Below are positions 9,088 to 17,346 of a stretch of 64,000 bases of DNA, in pieces. This stretch comes from Manganibacter manganicus. GTDB taxonomy: Bacteria > Pseudomonadota > Alphaproteobacteria > Rhizobiales > Rhizobiaceae. The notes beneath the pieces are model-generated. The model was not told the DNA's origin. It made no database searches and worked only from the letters and a program-made list of their open reading frames with translations. Each line of letters opens with the position of its first letter. Positions within the stretch are counted from its first letter, which is position 1. A program made the position numbers and the translations under genes. The stretch is taken from assembly GCF_002075885.1 (NCBI RefSeq), contig NZ_MDET01000001.1, forward strand, positions 124,001-188,000. Direction: 5' to 3'.

Positions 9088-9418
9088 GAAGTGGAGGCTT
9101 CTGTTGCCAGGTGCCTCCGGACCCCGCCTAGAAGTGCGAACCACTAGGGCTTAATTTGAAGCGATCGCACAGCTTACGCTGCGAGACGTGCTTCCGCATA
9201 GTTGTCGTTTGCAACTACAAGTTTAGCCCGATAACGGTGGTACAATGCCGGGCAAAAGTACGATCTTTACACCTTCGTCGATCCTATTTCGCCCCCATCA
9301 GAAATCGCAGCATCGCTGCGGCTTTTGGTGGAGGCGCCGGGTACCGCCCCCGGGTCCGAACGGCTTATTTCATCGTCTGTTTATCGCCATAGTCGGTCAA
9401 GCCGACGAGACGAATATA
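9088..9418 (-). ncRNA. ssrA: tmRNA, circularly permuted two-piece form
   Basis: Reverse-strand transfer-messenger RNA in permuted order. The acceptor piece comes first (about 9415-9326), ending CGCCTCC-A-CCA with CCA at 9328-9326. After a ~29-nt loop, the coding piece starts GGGGGCGAAATAGGATCGAC at 9296. The two strands form a 7-bp acceptor stem with a G3-U pair, the alanine identity element. The tag frame at 9212-9174 reads ANDNYAEARLAA then TAA. The 3' region includes a hairpin (GGAGGC 9093-9098 with GCCTCC 9113-9118 in plus coordinates). Within the acceptor piece GTCGG/CCGAC (9392-9406) forms a hairpin. Precursor cleavage must remove the loop. Exact outer ends are approximate. It works with SspB encoded nearby. 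Confidence 0.95.
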
Positions 9419-9498
9419 AGAGCACGCTCCTGAAAATGGAAGACCATCGCCGGGTTTATCGCAGCAATCCGCTGGCGGGGGCCGGGCTCGCGCGAGGC

Positions 9499-9527
9499 TT
9501 GACACCAAGGCCGCTCTCGCCACAAAT
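9499..9527 (+). promoter_or_regulatory. Candidate sigma-70 promoter for the DUF2853 gene
   Basis: TTGACA at 9499-9504 is a perfect -35, followed by a 17-nt spacer and ACAAAT at 9522-9527 as a weak -10. It lies about 100 nt upstream of the DUF2853 start. The interval 9419-9626 otherwise holds no gene on the plus strand. Confidence 0.35.
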
Positions 9528-9626
9528 TACCAATCCGGCAAGGAGATTCCGCTCTGACGCGCAACTGCGGGAGAGCTGCCTCCTGGTTGGAAAAATGTTC
9601 GTGGCTCCGACGAGGGGAATTTTTCA

Positions 9627-9938
9627 ATGACGACTGACTATCTCGCTGATGTGAAGAAATATGACGCCGGTGCCGATTCCGCCGTGGTGGACAAGATCGT
9701 GAAGCATCTGGGAATAGCACTCAGGAACCGTGATTCCTCGCTGGTGGCGACGAGCGATCAGGCGGAACTCGACCGCGTTCGCGACAATTGGGGCGTCAAG
9801 AAACTCGGTGTCGATGCCGCCAAGGCTGAAGCTGCTGTCGCTGCCGTCGCAAAGACCATGGCTGCGGACCATACCAAGAGCCGCGTGACCTATTATTACC
9901 TGGTCGCCAAGGAGTTGGGCAAGCTCGCCTCGCTTTAA
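9627..9938 (+). CDS. DUF2853 family protein
   Basis: A 103-residue acidic, helical protein beginning MTTDYLADVKKYD and containing the DUF2853 block VVDKIVKHLGIALRNRDSSL with SRVTYYYLVAKELGKL at the end. It is likely a small cytoplasmic protein; no catalytic residues are recognisable. It sits alone between ssrA and thyA with its own upstream -35-like TTGACA. The function is unknown. Confidence 0.82.
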   Translation: MTTDYLADVKKYDAGADSAVVDKIVKHLGIALRNRDSSLVATSDQAELDRVRDNWGVKKLGVDAAKAEAAVAAVAKTMAADHTKSRVTYYYLVAKELGKLASL

Positions 9939-10095
9939 GATATCTGGCCGGAAATGCCGCGAGGGCTGGCGCGCGATGCGCGCTGGCATGTTGGCTTTCC
10001 GTCATTGCATAGAGCTGTGCGTTTTGTCGCGCATCTTGTGTCATATTCATGGAAGGTGAGATAGAATTGGCGGTCACGAATCCTCGGTGAAACCG

Positions 10096-10890
10096 ATGCG
10101 TCAATATCTCGACCTTTTGCGGCATGTTCTGGATAATGGCGCCGACCGCGGCGACCGCACCGGCACCGGCACGCGCTCGGTGTTCGGCTACCAGATGCGG
10201 TTCGATCTCTCACGCGGCTTTCCCGTAACCACGACCAAGAAATTGCATCTGAAATCAATCATCCATGAACTGCTCTGGTTCCTGGCTGGCGATACCAATA
10301 TCAAATATCTCAACGACCACGGCGTCACCATCTGGGACGAGTGGGCGGATGACAAGGGCGACCTCGGCCCGGTCTATGGCAAGCAGTGGCGCTCATGGCC
10401 GGATGGGCGGGGCGGCACAATCGACCAGATCGCCGAGGTCATTGCCGAGATCAGGACGAACCCGCAGTCGCGGCGGCTGGTCGTTTCGGCATGGAACCCG
10501 GCTGACGTGGATTCCATGGCGCTGCCGCCGTGCCATTGCCTGTTTCAATTCTATGTCTCGCAGGGTCGGCTTTCCTGCCAGCTCTACCAGCGCTCCGCCG
10601 ATATCTTCCTTGGCGTGCCCTTCAACATCGCCTCCTATGCCCTGCTGACCATGATGGTCGCGCAGGTGGCGGGTTTGAAACCGGGCGATTTCATTCATAC
10701 GTTGGGCGATGCGCATCTTTATGCCAACCATTACGAGCAGGCGCGCCAGCAATTGAGCCGTACGCCGAAGCCGCTGCCGATAATGTGGATCAATCCACAG
10801 ATGAAGGATCTGTTTGCCTTCCGCTATGAGGATTTCCGGCTGGAAAACTACGTCGCCGATGCCACGATCAAAGCACCGATCGCGGTCTGA
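10096..10890 (+). CDS. thyA: Thymidylate synthase
   Basis: A 264-residue ThyA, the same length as the E. coli enzyme, converting dUMP and methylene-THF to dTMP and dihydrofolate. The catalytic cysteine is Cys146 in PPCHC; RTGTGT (~21-26) and the QRSAD phosphate-binding block ([14 protein letters not shown]) are present. I chose ATG 10096 ([11 protein letters not shown], the normal N-terminus) over an in-frame GTG at 10087. Its partner folA, which recycles dihydrofolate, is about 9.7 kb downstream on the same strand. It is convergent with the ABC permease gene, 18 nt apart, with no obvious terminator between. Confidence 0.96.
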   Translation: MRQYLDLLRHVLDNGADRGDRTGTGTRSVFGYQMRFDLSRGFPVTTTKKLHLKSIIHELLWFLAGDTNIKYLNDHGVTIWDEWADDKGDLGPVYGKQWRSWPDGRGGTIDQIAEVIAEIRTNPQSRRLVVSAWNPADVDSMALPPCHCLFQFYVSQGRLSCQLYQRSADIFLGVPFNIASYALLTMMVAQVAGLKPGDFIHTLGDAHLYANHYEQARQQLSRTPKPLPIMWINPQMKDLFAFRYEDFRLENYVADATIKAPIAV

Positions 10891-10908
10891 GTTCTTAACC
10901 GGTCCGCG

Positions 10909-11712
10909 TCAACTTTCCTGCGTGCCCAAGGCACCCAGCAGTTTGCGAATGTCGCCGAAGCGGGCGATGGCGCCGAACACGACTGCCGCCACGACGACGA
11001 AGAACACCGATACGGCAGCCATGGTCGGTGTGTAGCCATAGCGCAGCGAATTGAAGATCTTGATCGGCAGGGTTTCGCTGGTGAAGCCGATGGTCATATA
11101 GGCGACGATATATTCGTTGAGCGACAGCACGAAGGCGAAGGCATAGCCTGAGACCAGATAGGGCAGGATCAGCGGCAGAACGATGGTTTTGAGCACGGTG
11201 CGGTCATCGGCGCCCATCGTTGAAGCGGCCTCCACCAATGCGCGATCGATGGAGGCGAAACCGAGCGAGAGTGTCACCAGCGGCAGGGTGACGAAGAAAA
11301 TGCCATGGCTGATGATGGCGGTATAGAACTGGCCGAACAGACCGAGCGTTGCCCAGAACGACAGGAAACCGAGCGCGGTGATGACCGGCGGCAGCACGAA
11401 CGGCGCGAGGCCGAGCACCTGAAAGATGTTTGCCCAGGGCGCTATGCGCCGCCACAGGAACCAGGCCAGCGGCAGGGCTATGGCGACGGCAATTGCGGCC
11501 GAACAGACGGCCAGCGTCAGTGAATGGATCAAGGCCAATCGCCATTCGGGATCGGTAAAGATTTGCGCATACCACGAGAGCGAAAAGCCCTTCGGCGGAA
11601 AGGCAAGCGTCTGCTTCTCGTTGATCGACACACCGGCGACGACGATGAGCGGTGCGGCCAGAAACAGGCCGACAAGCGCGAAATAGATGCGGCGCAGAAG
11701 CCGGGCGGTCAT
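10909..11712 (-). CDS. ABC transporter permease (polyamine/PotC type)
   Basis: A 267-residue inner-membrane permease with about six transmembrane segments and the BPD_transp_1 EAA-type loop EAASTMGADDRTVLKTIVLPL. It is related to PotC, the second permease of spermidine/putrescine-type importers. ATG 11712 overlaps the stop of the upstream permease gene (ATGA), indicating translational coupling; in-frame sequence upstream of this belongs to the other permease's frame shadow. Last gene of the five-gene importer unit. Confidence 0.9.
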   Translation of the reverse strand: MTARLLRRIYFALVGLFLAAPLIVVAGVSINEKQTLAFPPKGFSLSWYAQIFTDPEWRLALIHSLTLAVCSAAIAVAIALPLAWFLWRRIAPWANIFQVLGLAPFVLPPVITALGFLSFWATLGLFGQFYTAIISHGIFFVTLPLVTLSLGFASIDRALVEAASTMGADDRTVLKTIVLPLILPYLVSGYAFAFVLSLNEYIVAYMTIGFTSETLPIKIFNSLRYGYTPTMAAVSVFFVVVAAVVFGAIARFGDIRKLLGALGTQES

Positions 11713-12563
11713 AGCGCATGCTCCCTGCGGCCAACCAACAGGGTCAATCCCACCAGCGCCAGCGAAATCAATACCAGGAACACAGCCATGGCCGCCGCGA
11801 AGGGCATGTTGGACTGGTAGATGGCCTGGTCGGTGATGAGCACCGAAAGCGTCCAGTTGCTTGGCCGTCCGAGGATCTGCGGCAGGAGATAGGAGCCGAG
11901 GGCGAAGACGAACACCATGATCAGTGTTGCCACGATGGTGTTGCGCAAGGCAGGTGTGACCACGTTGAAGAAGGCGCGCGGCGGGGATGCGCCAAGCGTG
12001 CGCGCGGCTTCGATCAATGTCGGGTCGAGGCGCACCAGCGCCGGGTAAAGGACGAGGATTGTGTAGGGCAGGGCCTGATAGACCATGCCGGTCAGCACGG
12101 CGCCGAAACTCGGCAGCAGCGCGACGGGTTGGTCCATCAACCCTATCGCGACCAGAAGATTGGTGATGCCCGCGGTGCGCGAAAGCAGTGTCGACCATGA
12201 AAAGCCGATGATGACTTCGGACAGCGACAGCACCGAGAGCAGGCCGACTAGCCAGACAGTTTGGGTTCGGCGTCCGCATTTGGTCAGCAGATAGGTGAAC
12301 GGAAACGCAATCGCGACGCAGCACACGGCCACCAGGATCGCCAGCATCAGCGAGAACGCCAGAACGGAGCCGAAGAAGACCGACAGGAAGCGCTCGTAAT
12401 TGTCGAAGACGAAATCCGGTGTGTAGAAACTCGCCGGGTTGCGCTTGAAGAAGCTGACGGCGATCATCGTCGAAAAGGGGACGATGAAGAAGACGATCAG
12501 CATCAGTGCCGGAAAAGCCAGCGGCGCATAGTCGGCGAGGGTGCGTGGCGGCTCGCGTCTCAT
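11709..12563 (-). CDS. ABC transporter permease (polyamine/PotB type)
   Basis: A 284-residue permease with about six membrane segments; the first is LAFPALMLIVFFIVPFSTMI. The EAA loop reads EAARTLGASPPRAFFNVVTPAL. It pairs with the following permease to form the membrane channel. ATG 12563 (MRREPPRTL) starts 10 nt after the ATPase stop; the longer in-frame ORF to 12653 would overlap the ATPase gene and has no extra conserved sequence. It is PotB-like in order and size. Confidence 0.9.
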   Translation of the reverse strand: MRREPPRTLADYAPLAFPALMLIVFFIVPFSTMIAVSFFKRNPASFYTPDFVFDNYERFLSVFFGSVLAFSLMLAILVAVCCVAIAFPFTYLLTKCGRRTQTVWLVGLLSVLSLSEVIIGFSWSTLLSRTAGITNLLVAIGLMDQPVALLPSFGAVLTGMVYQALPYTILVLYPALVRLDPTLIEAARTLGASPPRAFFNVVTPALRNTIVATLIMVFVFALGSYLLPQILGRPSNWTLSVLITDQAIYQSNMPFAAAMAVFLVLISLALVGLTLLVGRREHAL

Positions 12564-12573
12564 CGCGCCTGAC

Positions 12574-13611
12574 TCACGATTTGACCACCACGCAGCATTC
12601 GGCAGGCAGTTCGATGCCGACCTCCTGCCCGACCTCGACATTCGGTCGTTCACGCGGCGTTGCGACGGCTATGATCGCGGTGCCGCCGATATCTATAAAG
12701 GTTTCGATGGTGCCGCCGAGGTCGCGCACGAAGCTGACGGTGCCGTCGAGAACGCCGTTGCCGGGGGCGGTGAGGTGCACATCCTCCGGCCGTATCGAGA
12801 CCGAGGCCTTGCTCATGCCGGATGGCATGGCGAGTTCGGGTATGGCCGCGTCCAGCACGACAGTGCGGCCGGCCTTGTCGATCTCGGCGGGCAGGAGATT
12901 GGTCATGCCGATAAAGTCGGCGACGAAGGCGTCGGCCGGCTTGCGGTAGATGTCGATGGGCCGCGCGGCCTGCAAGATTTTGCCCTTGCCCATGACGACC
13001 ACGAGATCGGCCATGGTCATGGCCTCGCGCTGGTCGTGGGTCACGACGATGGTGGTGATGCCGAGGCGCTGCTGCAACTGGCGCAGTTCCACCTGCATGG
13101 CCTCGCGCAACTTGGCATCCAGGGCCGACAGCGGCTCGTCCAGAAGAAAGAGTTTCGGCGAAAGCGCCAGGGCGCGCGCGATGGCCACGCGTTGACGCTG
13201 GCCGCCGGAAAGTTTCGCCACCGGGCGGGCGGCGAAGCCGGGCAGATCGATCAACGCCAGCAACTCCTCGACGCGCTTGGCCTGCTCGGCCTTGGAAGCG
13301 CCGCGGATGCGCAAGGCGTAGGAAATGTTGTCGCCCACCGACAGATGCGGGAACAGCGCCAGCGACTGGAACACCATGCCGAGATTGCGCTTGTGGGTGG
13401 GAACCGCCGTAATGTCGGCACCGTCCAACACGACGGAGCCGGCAGTGGGTTCCTCCAGCCCGGCGACCATGCGCAGCAGCGTGGTCTTGCCGCAGCCGGA
13501 GGGACCAAGCAGACATACGAAAGTGCCGTGCGGCACAGTCAGCGAGACGTCATCCACGGCGTTGAAGTCACCGAAGGTCTTGGTGATGGCGTTCAGGGAC
13601 AGTCCCGACAT
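12574..13611 (-). CDS. ABC transporter ATP-binding protein (PotA type)
   Basis: A 345-residue nucleotide-binding subunit. Walker A GPSGCGKTT is at 36-44, the signature LSGGQRQ at 134-140, Walker B with LLDEP at 156-160, and the H-loop in VVTHDQREAM. A C-terminal TOBE region (~265-340, with SIRPEDVHL) is typical of the spermidine/putrescine and Fe/thiosulfate class. It powers import of the ligand bound by the product of the gene at 13704-14792. It lies 92 nt after that gene and 10 nt before the first permease. Confidence 0.92.
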   Translation of the reverse strand: MSGLSLNAITKTFGDFNAVDDVSLTVPHGTFVCLLGPSGCGKTTLLRMVAGLEEPTAGSVVLDGADITAVPTHKRNLGMVFQSLALFPHLSVGDNISYALRIRGASKAEQAKRVEELLALIDLPGFAARPVAKLSGGQRQRVAIARALALSPKLFLLDEPLSALDAKLREAMQVELRQLQQRLGITTIVVTHDQREAMTMADLVVVMGKGKILQAARPIDIYRKPADAFVADFIGMTNLLPAEIDKAGRTVVLDAAIPELAMPSGMSKASVSIRPEDVHLTAPGNGVLDGTVSFVRDLGGTIETFIDIGGTAIIAVATPRERPNVEVGQEVGIELPAECCVVVKS

Positions 13612-13703
13612 CGATCATCCTTGGCTGGTCGATTGGCACCGCCGGCAGTCTCATCCTTTGACCGTGAGGTCAAGGCAGACCGCCGGGGCTGTTGCCGGCG
13701 CCG

Positions 13704-14792
13704 TCAGCCGACGATCATCTCGGTCCATTTCTGGTTCAGCCAGTCCGACTTGCTGACATAGAGGTCGTAGCGCGGGATGATCGGCTCGATCTCCGACGAA
13801 ACCGCCGCAAACTCCTCGTCGGTCAGGTCCAGCACCGAGCGCTTGAGGGTCGGCGCGGTGCCGACCTTGCGCGACATCAGCCCCTGGATCTTCGGCTGGC
13901 TCATATAGTCGATGAAGACATGGGCCTCTTCGGTTTTCTTGGAGGGCCGCGTAATGACCCAACTGCCCGAATCCTGAATGCCGCCTTCCTTCGGGAAGGT
14001 GGAGCGGACAGGAAAGCCGTCCGCGATCGCAAGCCCGGTGACGTCGTGGTAATACTGGCCCATCGGGATCTCGCCGGATTTCAACGCCTGCTCGAACTGT
14101 GCCTCATCGCGATACCAGAGCCTTACATTCGGCTTTACCTCGGCCAGTTTGGTGAAGGCTTTGTCCAGCCCTTCCTCGGTATCGAGCGCGTTGGTGCCGG
14201 CCATGAAGGTCTTGGCGGTCACTTCCAGCAGGAAAGAATTGGACACCAGCGCCAACAGGCCGAGTTTGTCGGCATTGGCCTTGTCCCAGAAGGCGGCCCA
14301 TGAGGTCGGCGCTTCCTTGTAAACGTCGGTATTGGTAACGAGCGTGATGTACCAGGCAACCGCCCCGATGCCATAGACAGTGCCATCGTCGGCCTTGTTG
14401 ACGAAGCGGGGGAGCAGGTCGCCGTAATTCTTGAATTTCGAGGTGTCGAGCGTCTGCCATAGGCCGGCGGCTTGGCCTTTCAGCGTCGCCACCTGCGACA
14501 TCATGGAAACGTCAGCCGGTGCCTGACCGGCTTTGGCTGCCTGCTCGAGTTGGACCAGCCAGGCCTCGCCGGTCGGCTCCGCCACGGATTCCACGGCGAT
14601 GCCGGTTTCCTTGGTGAAGTCGGGGAAGATATGGCTGTCGAAGGACTTCTTGAAATAGCCGCCATAGACGCCAACCTTGAGCGACTTGTCCTGTGCACGC
14701 AGGACGGATGGCATGGCGAGCATGCCCGCAGCCGCCACGCCGGCGCCGAGGACGCCGCGCCGGCTGATGCTGGTCTTCAATATGGAGTTCAT
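13704..14792 (-). CDS. Periplasmic substrate-binding protein, Tat-type signal
   Basis: A 362-residue extracellular solute-binding protein (family 1, PotD-like). The N-terminus has a twin-arginine signal, SISRRGVLGAG (Arg11-Arg12), with cleavage likely after LRA (~33), so it is exported folded. ATG 14792 is preceded by GGGAGG; a longer in-frame start at 14861 would overlap the ureohydrolase gene. The mature part has the usual two-lobe pattern with conserved Trp and Tyr for amine binding (EAWLVQ, YGIGAVAWYITLV). The ligand is inferred to be a polyamine or guanidino compound from the neighbouring ureohydrolase; not proven. Confidence 0.9.
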   Translation of the reverse strand: MNSILKTSISRRGVLGAGVAAAGMLAMPSVLRAQDKSLKVGVYGGYFKKSFDSHIFPDFTKETGIAVESVAEPTGEAWLVQLEQAAKAGQAPADVSMMSQVATLKGQAAGLWQTLDTSKFKNYGDLLPRFVNKADDGTVYGIGAVAWYITLVTNTDVYKEAPTSWAAFWDKANADKLGLLALVSNSFLLEVTAKTFMAGTNALDTEEGLDKAFTKLAEVKPNVRLWYRDEAQFEQALKSGEIPMGQYYHDVTGLAIADGFPVRSTFPKEGGIQDSGSWVITRPSKKTEEAHVFIDYMSQPKIQGLMSRKVGTAPTLKRSVLDLTDEEFAAVSSEIEPIIPRYDLYVSKSDWLNQKWTEMIVG

Positions 14793-14857
14793 GCTTTTAC
14801 CTCCCATGGTTCGGCTTTGCCGGATTTTCGTTATTAGAGCATTGCGCCACGGCCGCG

Positions 14858-15916
14858 TCACGCGTTCTTCGTCACAGTCGGGCTGAACACCATCAGGCTG
14901 AGAATCTCGAACAGAACCTGTGCGCCGGCGTGCGCCGTGTTGGTGGTGGCATCATATTGCGGGGCGACCTCGACGACATCGCCGCCGACCAGGTTGATTC
15001 CCTTGAGGCCGCGCACGAGTTCGAGCACTTCGCGCGTCGTCAGCCCGCCGATCTCCGGCGTTCCGGTGCCCGGAGCGAAGGAGGGATCGAGGCTGTCAAT
15101 GTCGAAGGTCAGGTAGGTCGGGCCGTCGCCGACGATTTTCTTCGCGCGTTCGATGATGGCGGGAATGCCGAGTCCGGTGACTTCCTCGGCATGAATGACG
15201 GTCATGCCGGATTCGTAGCTGAACTCCCAAAGATATTCGGAGGAGCCGCGTATGCCGATCTGGATCGTGCGGGTCGGGTCAAGTACGCCGTCGAGCACCG
15301 CGTTGCGGAACGGGCCGCCATGATGAAACTTGGTCTGGTCGAAGGCGCCGCCCGTGTCGCAATGGGCGTCGATGTGGATGAGACCGACCGGTGCCTTCCT
15401 GCCAACAGCTTTCAGGATCGGGTGGGTGATGGAGTGATCGCCGCCGACGGAGAGCGGCACGACGCCGGCTTCGACGATCTGGCCGACGCGCTTTTCAATG
15501 TCCTCATGGCTGAGTTCAAGCCGGTAGCGGCTGCGGAAGGGTACGTCGCCAATGTCGGCGACGCGCAGATCGTGGGTCGGTGCGCAATCGAGCACATGAT
15601 TGTAGGGGCCGATTCGCTCGATGGTGCGCATGGCGCGCGGCCCAAAGCGCGAACCCGGCCGGTTGGTTACGCCAAGGTCCATGGGTATGCCGAGCATGGC
15701 CACTTGCAAATCGCCGAAATCGGGATTTTCCGCCGCCACGTCGCGATAGGCCGCGGCGAGGAAGGTCGGCACGCCTGCATAGGGAGCCATCCGCGTTCCG
15801 GTCTCGGAGAATATCTTGTCGGCGACGCGCCGGAATTTGGGGTCGAACAGTTCGCCGCCATGGCTCTCGCCATATTTCGTGCGCAGTGCATCCAGTTTGC
15901 TGCTGTCGAAACCCAT
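14858..15916 (-). CDS. Ureohydrolase, agmatinase/guanidinobutyrase-like
   Basis: A 352-residue arginase-superfamily enzyme that should cleave a guanidino compound to urea and an amine with two Mn2+ (or Ni2+). All metal ligands are present: His161 (GGDHS), Asp183/His185/Asp187 (DAHCD), and Asp272/Asp274 (DIDSLDP). The N-terminus (~1-60) is longer than in classical E. coli SpeB, as in guanidinobutyrase and guanidinopropionase. It is the first gene of a unit with the PotABCD-like importer (65-nt gap), suggesting import and breakdown of agmatine or a related guanidine. A LysR regulator is divergent. Agmatinase is the default family call, but substrate is open. Confidence 0.9.
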   Translation of the reverse strand: MGFDSSKLDALRTKYGESHGGELFDPKFRRVADKIFSETGTRMAPYAGVPTFLAAAYRDVAAENPDFGDLQVAMLGIPMDLGVTNRPGSRFGPRAMRTIERIGPYNHVLDCAPTHDLRVADIGDVPFRSRYRLELSHEDIEKRVGQIVEAGVVPLSVGGDHSITHPILKAVGRKAPVGLIHIDAHCDTGGAFDQTKFHHGGPFRNAVLDGVLDPTRTIQIGIRGSSEYLWEFSYESGMTVIHAEEVTGLGIPAIIERAKKIVGDGPTYLTFDIDSLDPSFAPGTGTPEIGGLTTREVLELVRGLKGINLVGGDVVEVAPQYDATTNTAHAGAQVLFEILSLMVFSPTVTKNA

Positions 15917-16003
15917 GGTCTGCCTCCATTATGCCAATGCGGCGCTTCGATGGTTCCGCGAGGCTCTCCGTCGGCACTTCATTTTTCAAGCTTTCCAAAG
16001 TGA

Positions 16004-16029
16004 ATTTTCGGAGAGGTGGAGTGGAAAAT
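16004..16029. promoter_or_regulatory. Candidate LysR operator in divergent intergenic region
   Basis: ATTTTC at 16004-16009 and GAAAAT at 16024-16029 form an inverted repeat with a 14-nt spacer between the ureohydrolase start (15916) and the LysR start (16086). A second small dyad, CTTT-CC-AAAG, lies at 15991-16000. LysR-type sites commonly occupy such positions; this one is unproven. Confidence 0.35.
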
Positions 16030-16085
16030 CAATTGAGATTCTTATAGCGCTCCATGTGAGAAAAACTAACAATAAGGCTTGATTG

Positions 16086-16964
16086 ATGGCGCCACGCCTG
16101 CCTCCGCTTAATCCGTTGCGCGCTTTCGAGGCAACGGCCCGCCATGCTTCGTTGAGCAAGGCGGCAGTGGAACTGAATGTCACGCATGGCGCGGTCAGCC
16201 ATCAGGTGAAGGCGCTGGAGCAGGCGCTTGGCGTGAAATTGTTCGATCGTGCCGGCCAAAGGCTGAAGCTGACGCCGCATGGCGCGGAACTGCTTCCGAC
16301 AGTGTCGAATGCCTTTGAAGACATAGCGGCGGCGACGCAGAGGCTGACGCGGCCTGCGAGTGCCGGCACACTCAGCATATCATGCGTGCCGGCGCTACTG
16401 TCCTTGTGGATGATCCCGAGGATGGATCAATTCACGGAACGCTATCCCGGCGTCCAGTTGACATTGGTCCCATCAAACGAGCCGCAGGACATCCACTCGC
16501 CGGATATCGACCTGTGCGTTCACTATGGTGATGGTAGCTGGAGCGATTGCTGGCTGCGCAAATGGTCCGACCTCGACCTGTTCCCGGTCGCCAGCCCGAC
16601 CCTGATCAACAGCAGGCCGCTGCGATCGGTCCGCGATCTTGCCGATCATGTCATCCTGCATGGCGACGATGGGCGCGAATGGCGCACCTGGTTCGCGGCG
16701 GCCGATGCCCTCCATCTCGAACGAGGGCGGCGGCATTATTTTACGGATGCGCGGCTGTCCATCGAGGCTGCCATCTACGGCCATGGCGTCGCGCTTGGCG
16801 ATTCCGTTACCGCCAGCAGCCTGCTCGCCCGCGGACAGTTGGTGGCGCCCTTCGGGCTTTCGGTGCCGGCCGTGGACGCCTTTTATGTCGTGTGCCGCAA
16901 CGAGATGAAGTCCGCGACGGTCGTGCGGACCTTCATCGATTGGCTGTTCGAACAAAAAGTTTAG
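16086..16964 (+). CDS. LysR-family regulator, GcvA-like
   Basis: A 292-residue LysR-type activator/repressor. The N-terminal winged helix-turn-helix is clear: LNPLRAFEATARHASLSKAA then LNVTHGAVSHQVKALE (about residues 7-51). The C-terminal effector domain includes the GcvA-like WFAAA block and a DSVTASSLLARGQLVAPF segment. I use ATG 16086, not the in-frame TTG at 16083. It is divergent from the ureohydrolase/importer unit and is its likely regulator, with the effector probably a substrate or product of that pathway (inference). Confidence 0.92.
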   Translation: MAPRLPPLNPLRAFEATARHASLSKAAVELNVTHGAVSHQVKALEQALGVKLFDRAGQRLKLTPHGAELLPTVSNAFEDIAAATQRLTRPASAGTLSISCVPALLSLWMIPRMDQFTERYPGVQLTLVPSNEPQDIHSPDIDLCVHYGDGSWSDCWLRKWSDLDLFPVASPTLINSRPLRSVRDLADHVILHGDDGREWRTWFAAADALHLERGRRHYFTDARLSIEAAIYGHGVALGDSVTASSLLARGQLVAPFGLSVPAVDAFYVVCRNEMKSATVVRTFIDWLFEQKV

Positions 16965-16977
16965 AACGGCCAACCCG

Positions 16978-17184
16978 TCAATCGACGGCGACCATGACGT
17001 CCGAAGCCTTGACCACGGCATACGCACTGCCGCCAACCGCAAGTTTCAATTCCTCGACGGAATTGTTGGTGATCGAGGCTGTCACGATCGTTCCGCCGAT
17101 ATCGATGCGGACATGGGCGGTGGTGGCGCCTTTTTCGATACCGACGATCTTGCCATGAAACTGGTTGCGAGCACTGATCTTCAT
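16978..17184 (-). CDS. Stand-alone molybdopterin-binding TOBE/Mop protein
   Basis: A 68-residue single Mop domain: SARNQFHGKIVGIEKGATTA then VRIDIGGTIVTASITNNSVEEL and a final YAVVKASDVMVAV. Mop (molbindin) proteins bind molybdate at subunit interfaces of hexamers. ATG 17184 has GGAGG upstream; a longer in-frame ORF to 17295 has no added domain. It is divergent from modA across a Mo-box-like site and probably buffers molybdate or takes the ligand-sensing role absent from the short ModE at 20051. Confidence 0.9.
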   Translation of the reverse strand: MKISARNQFHGKIVGIEKGATTAHVRIDIGGTIVTASITNNSVEELKLAVGGSAYAVVKASDVMVAVD

Positions 17185-17282
17185 CGGAGCCTCCGGCGCG
17201 GGGTGTTCATTATTCTGCCGGTATATGATGTGCGATCCATGGATCAAACAGATTTCCCTTCTATGCCCGAAAATTCCTTCCA

Positions 17283-17308
17283 TTGTTATATTCATTTGGA
17301 TATATCGA
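17283..17308. promoter_or_regulatory. Mo-box-like inverted repeat upstream of modA
   Basis: TTGTTATATTC (17283-17293), ATTT, then GGATATATCGA (17298-17308) is an imperfect dyad: 8 of 11 positions match when the right arm is reversed. The TTATAT/ATATA core resembles ModE operators. It sits 39-64 nt before modA, well placed to repress modABC when molybdate is present. Confidence 0.6.
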
Positions 17309-17346
17309 TTTGGCGATTTTCAAAGAAATGAATGGAAGAGGGCGCT

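Noticed and set aside
9325..9630. ORF reading MVEAPGTAPGSERL on the plus strand
   Set aside because: It is exactly antisense to the acceptor piece of the permuted tmRNA. The conserved RNA explains why this frame looks conserved between genomes.
12541..13761. 406-residue plus-strand ORF across the PotA-like ATPase
   Set aside because: Shadow of the ATPase gene, which has all nucleotide-binding motifs on the minus strand.
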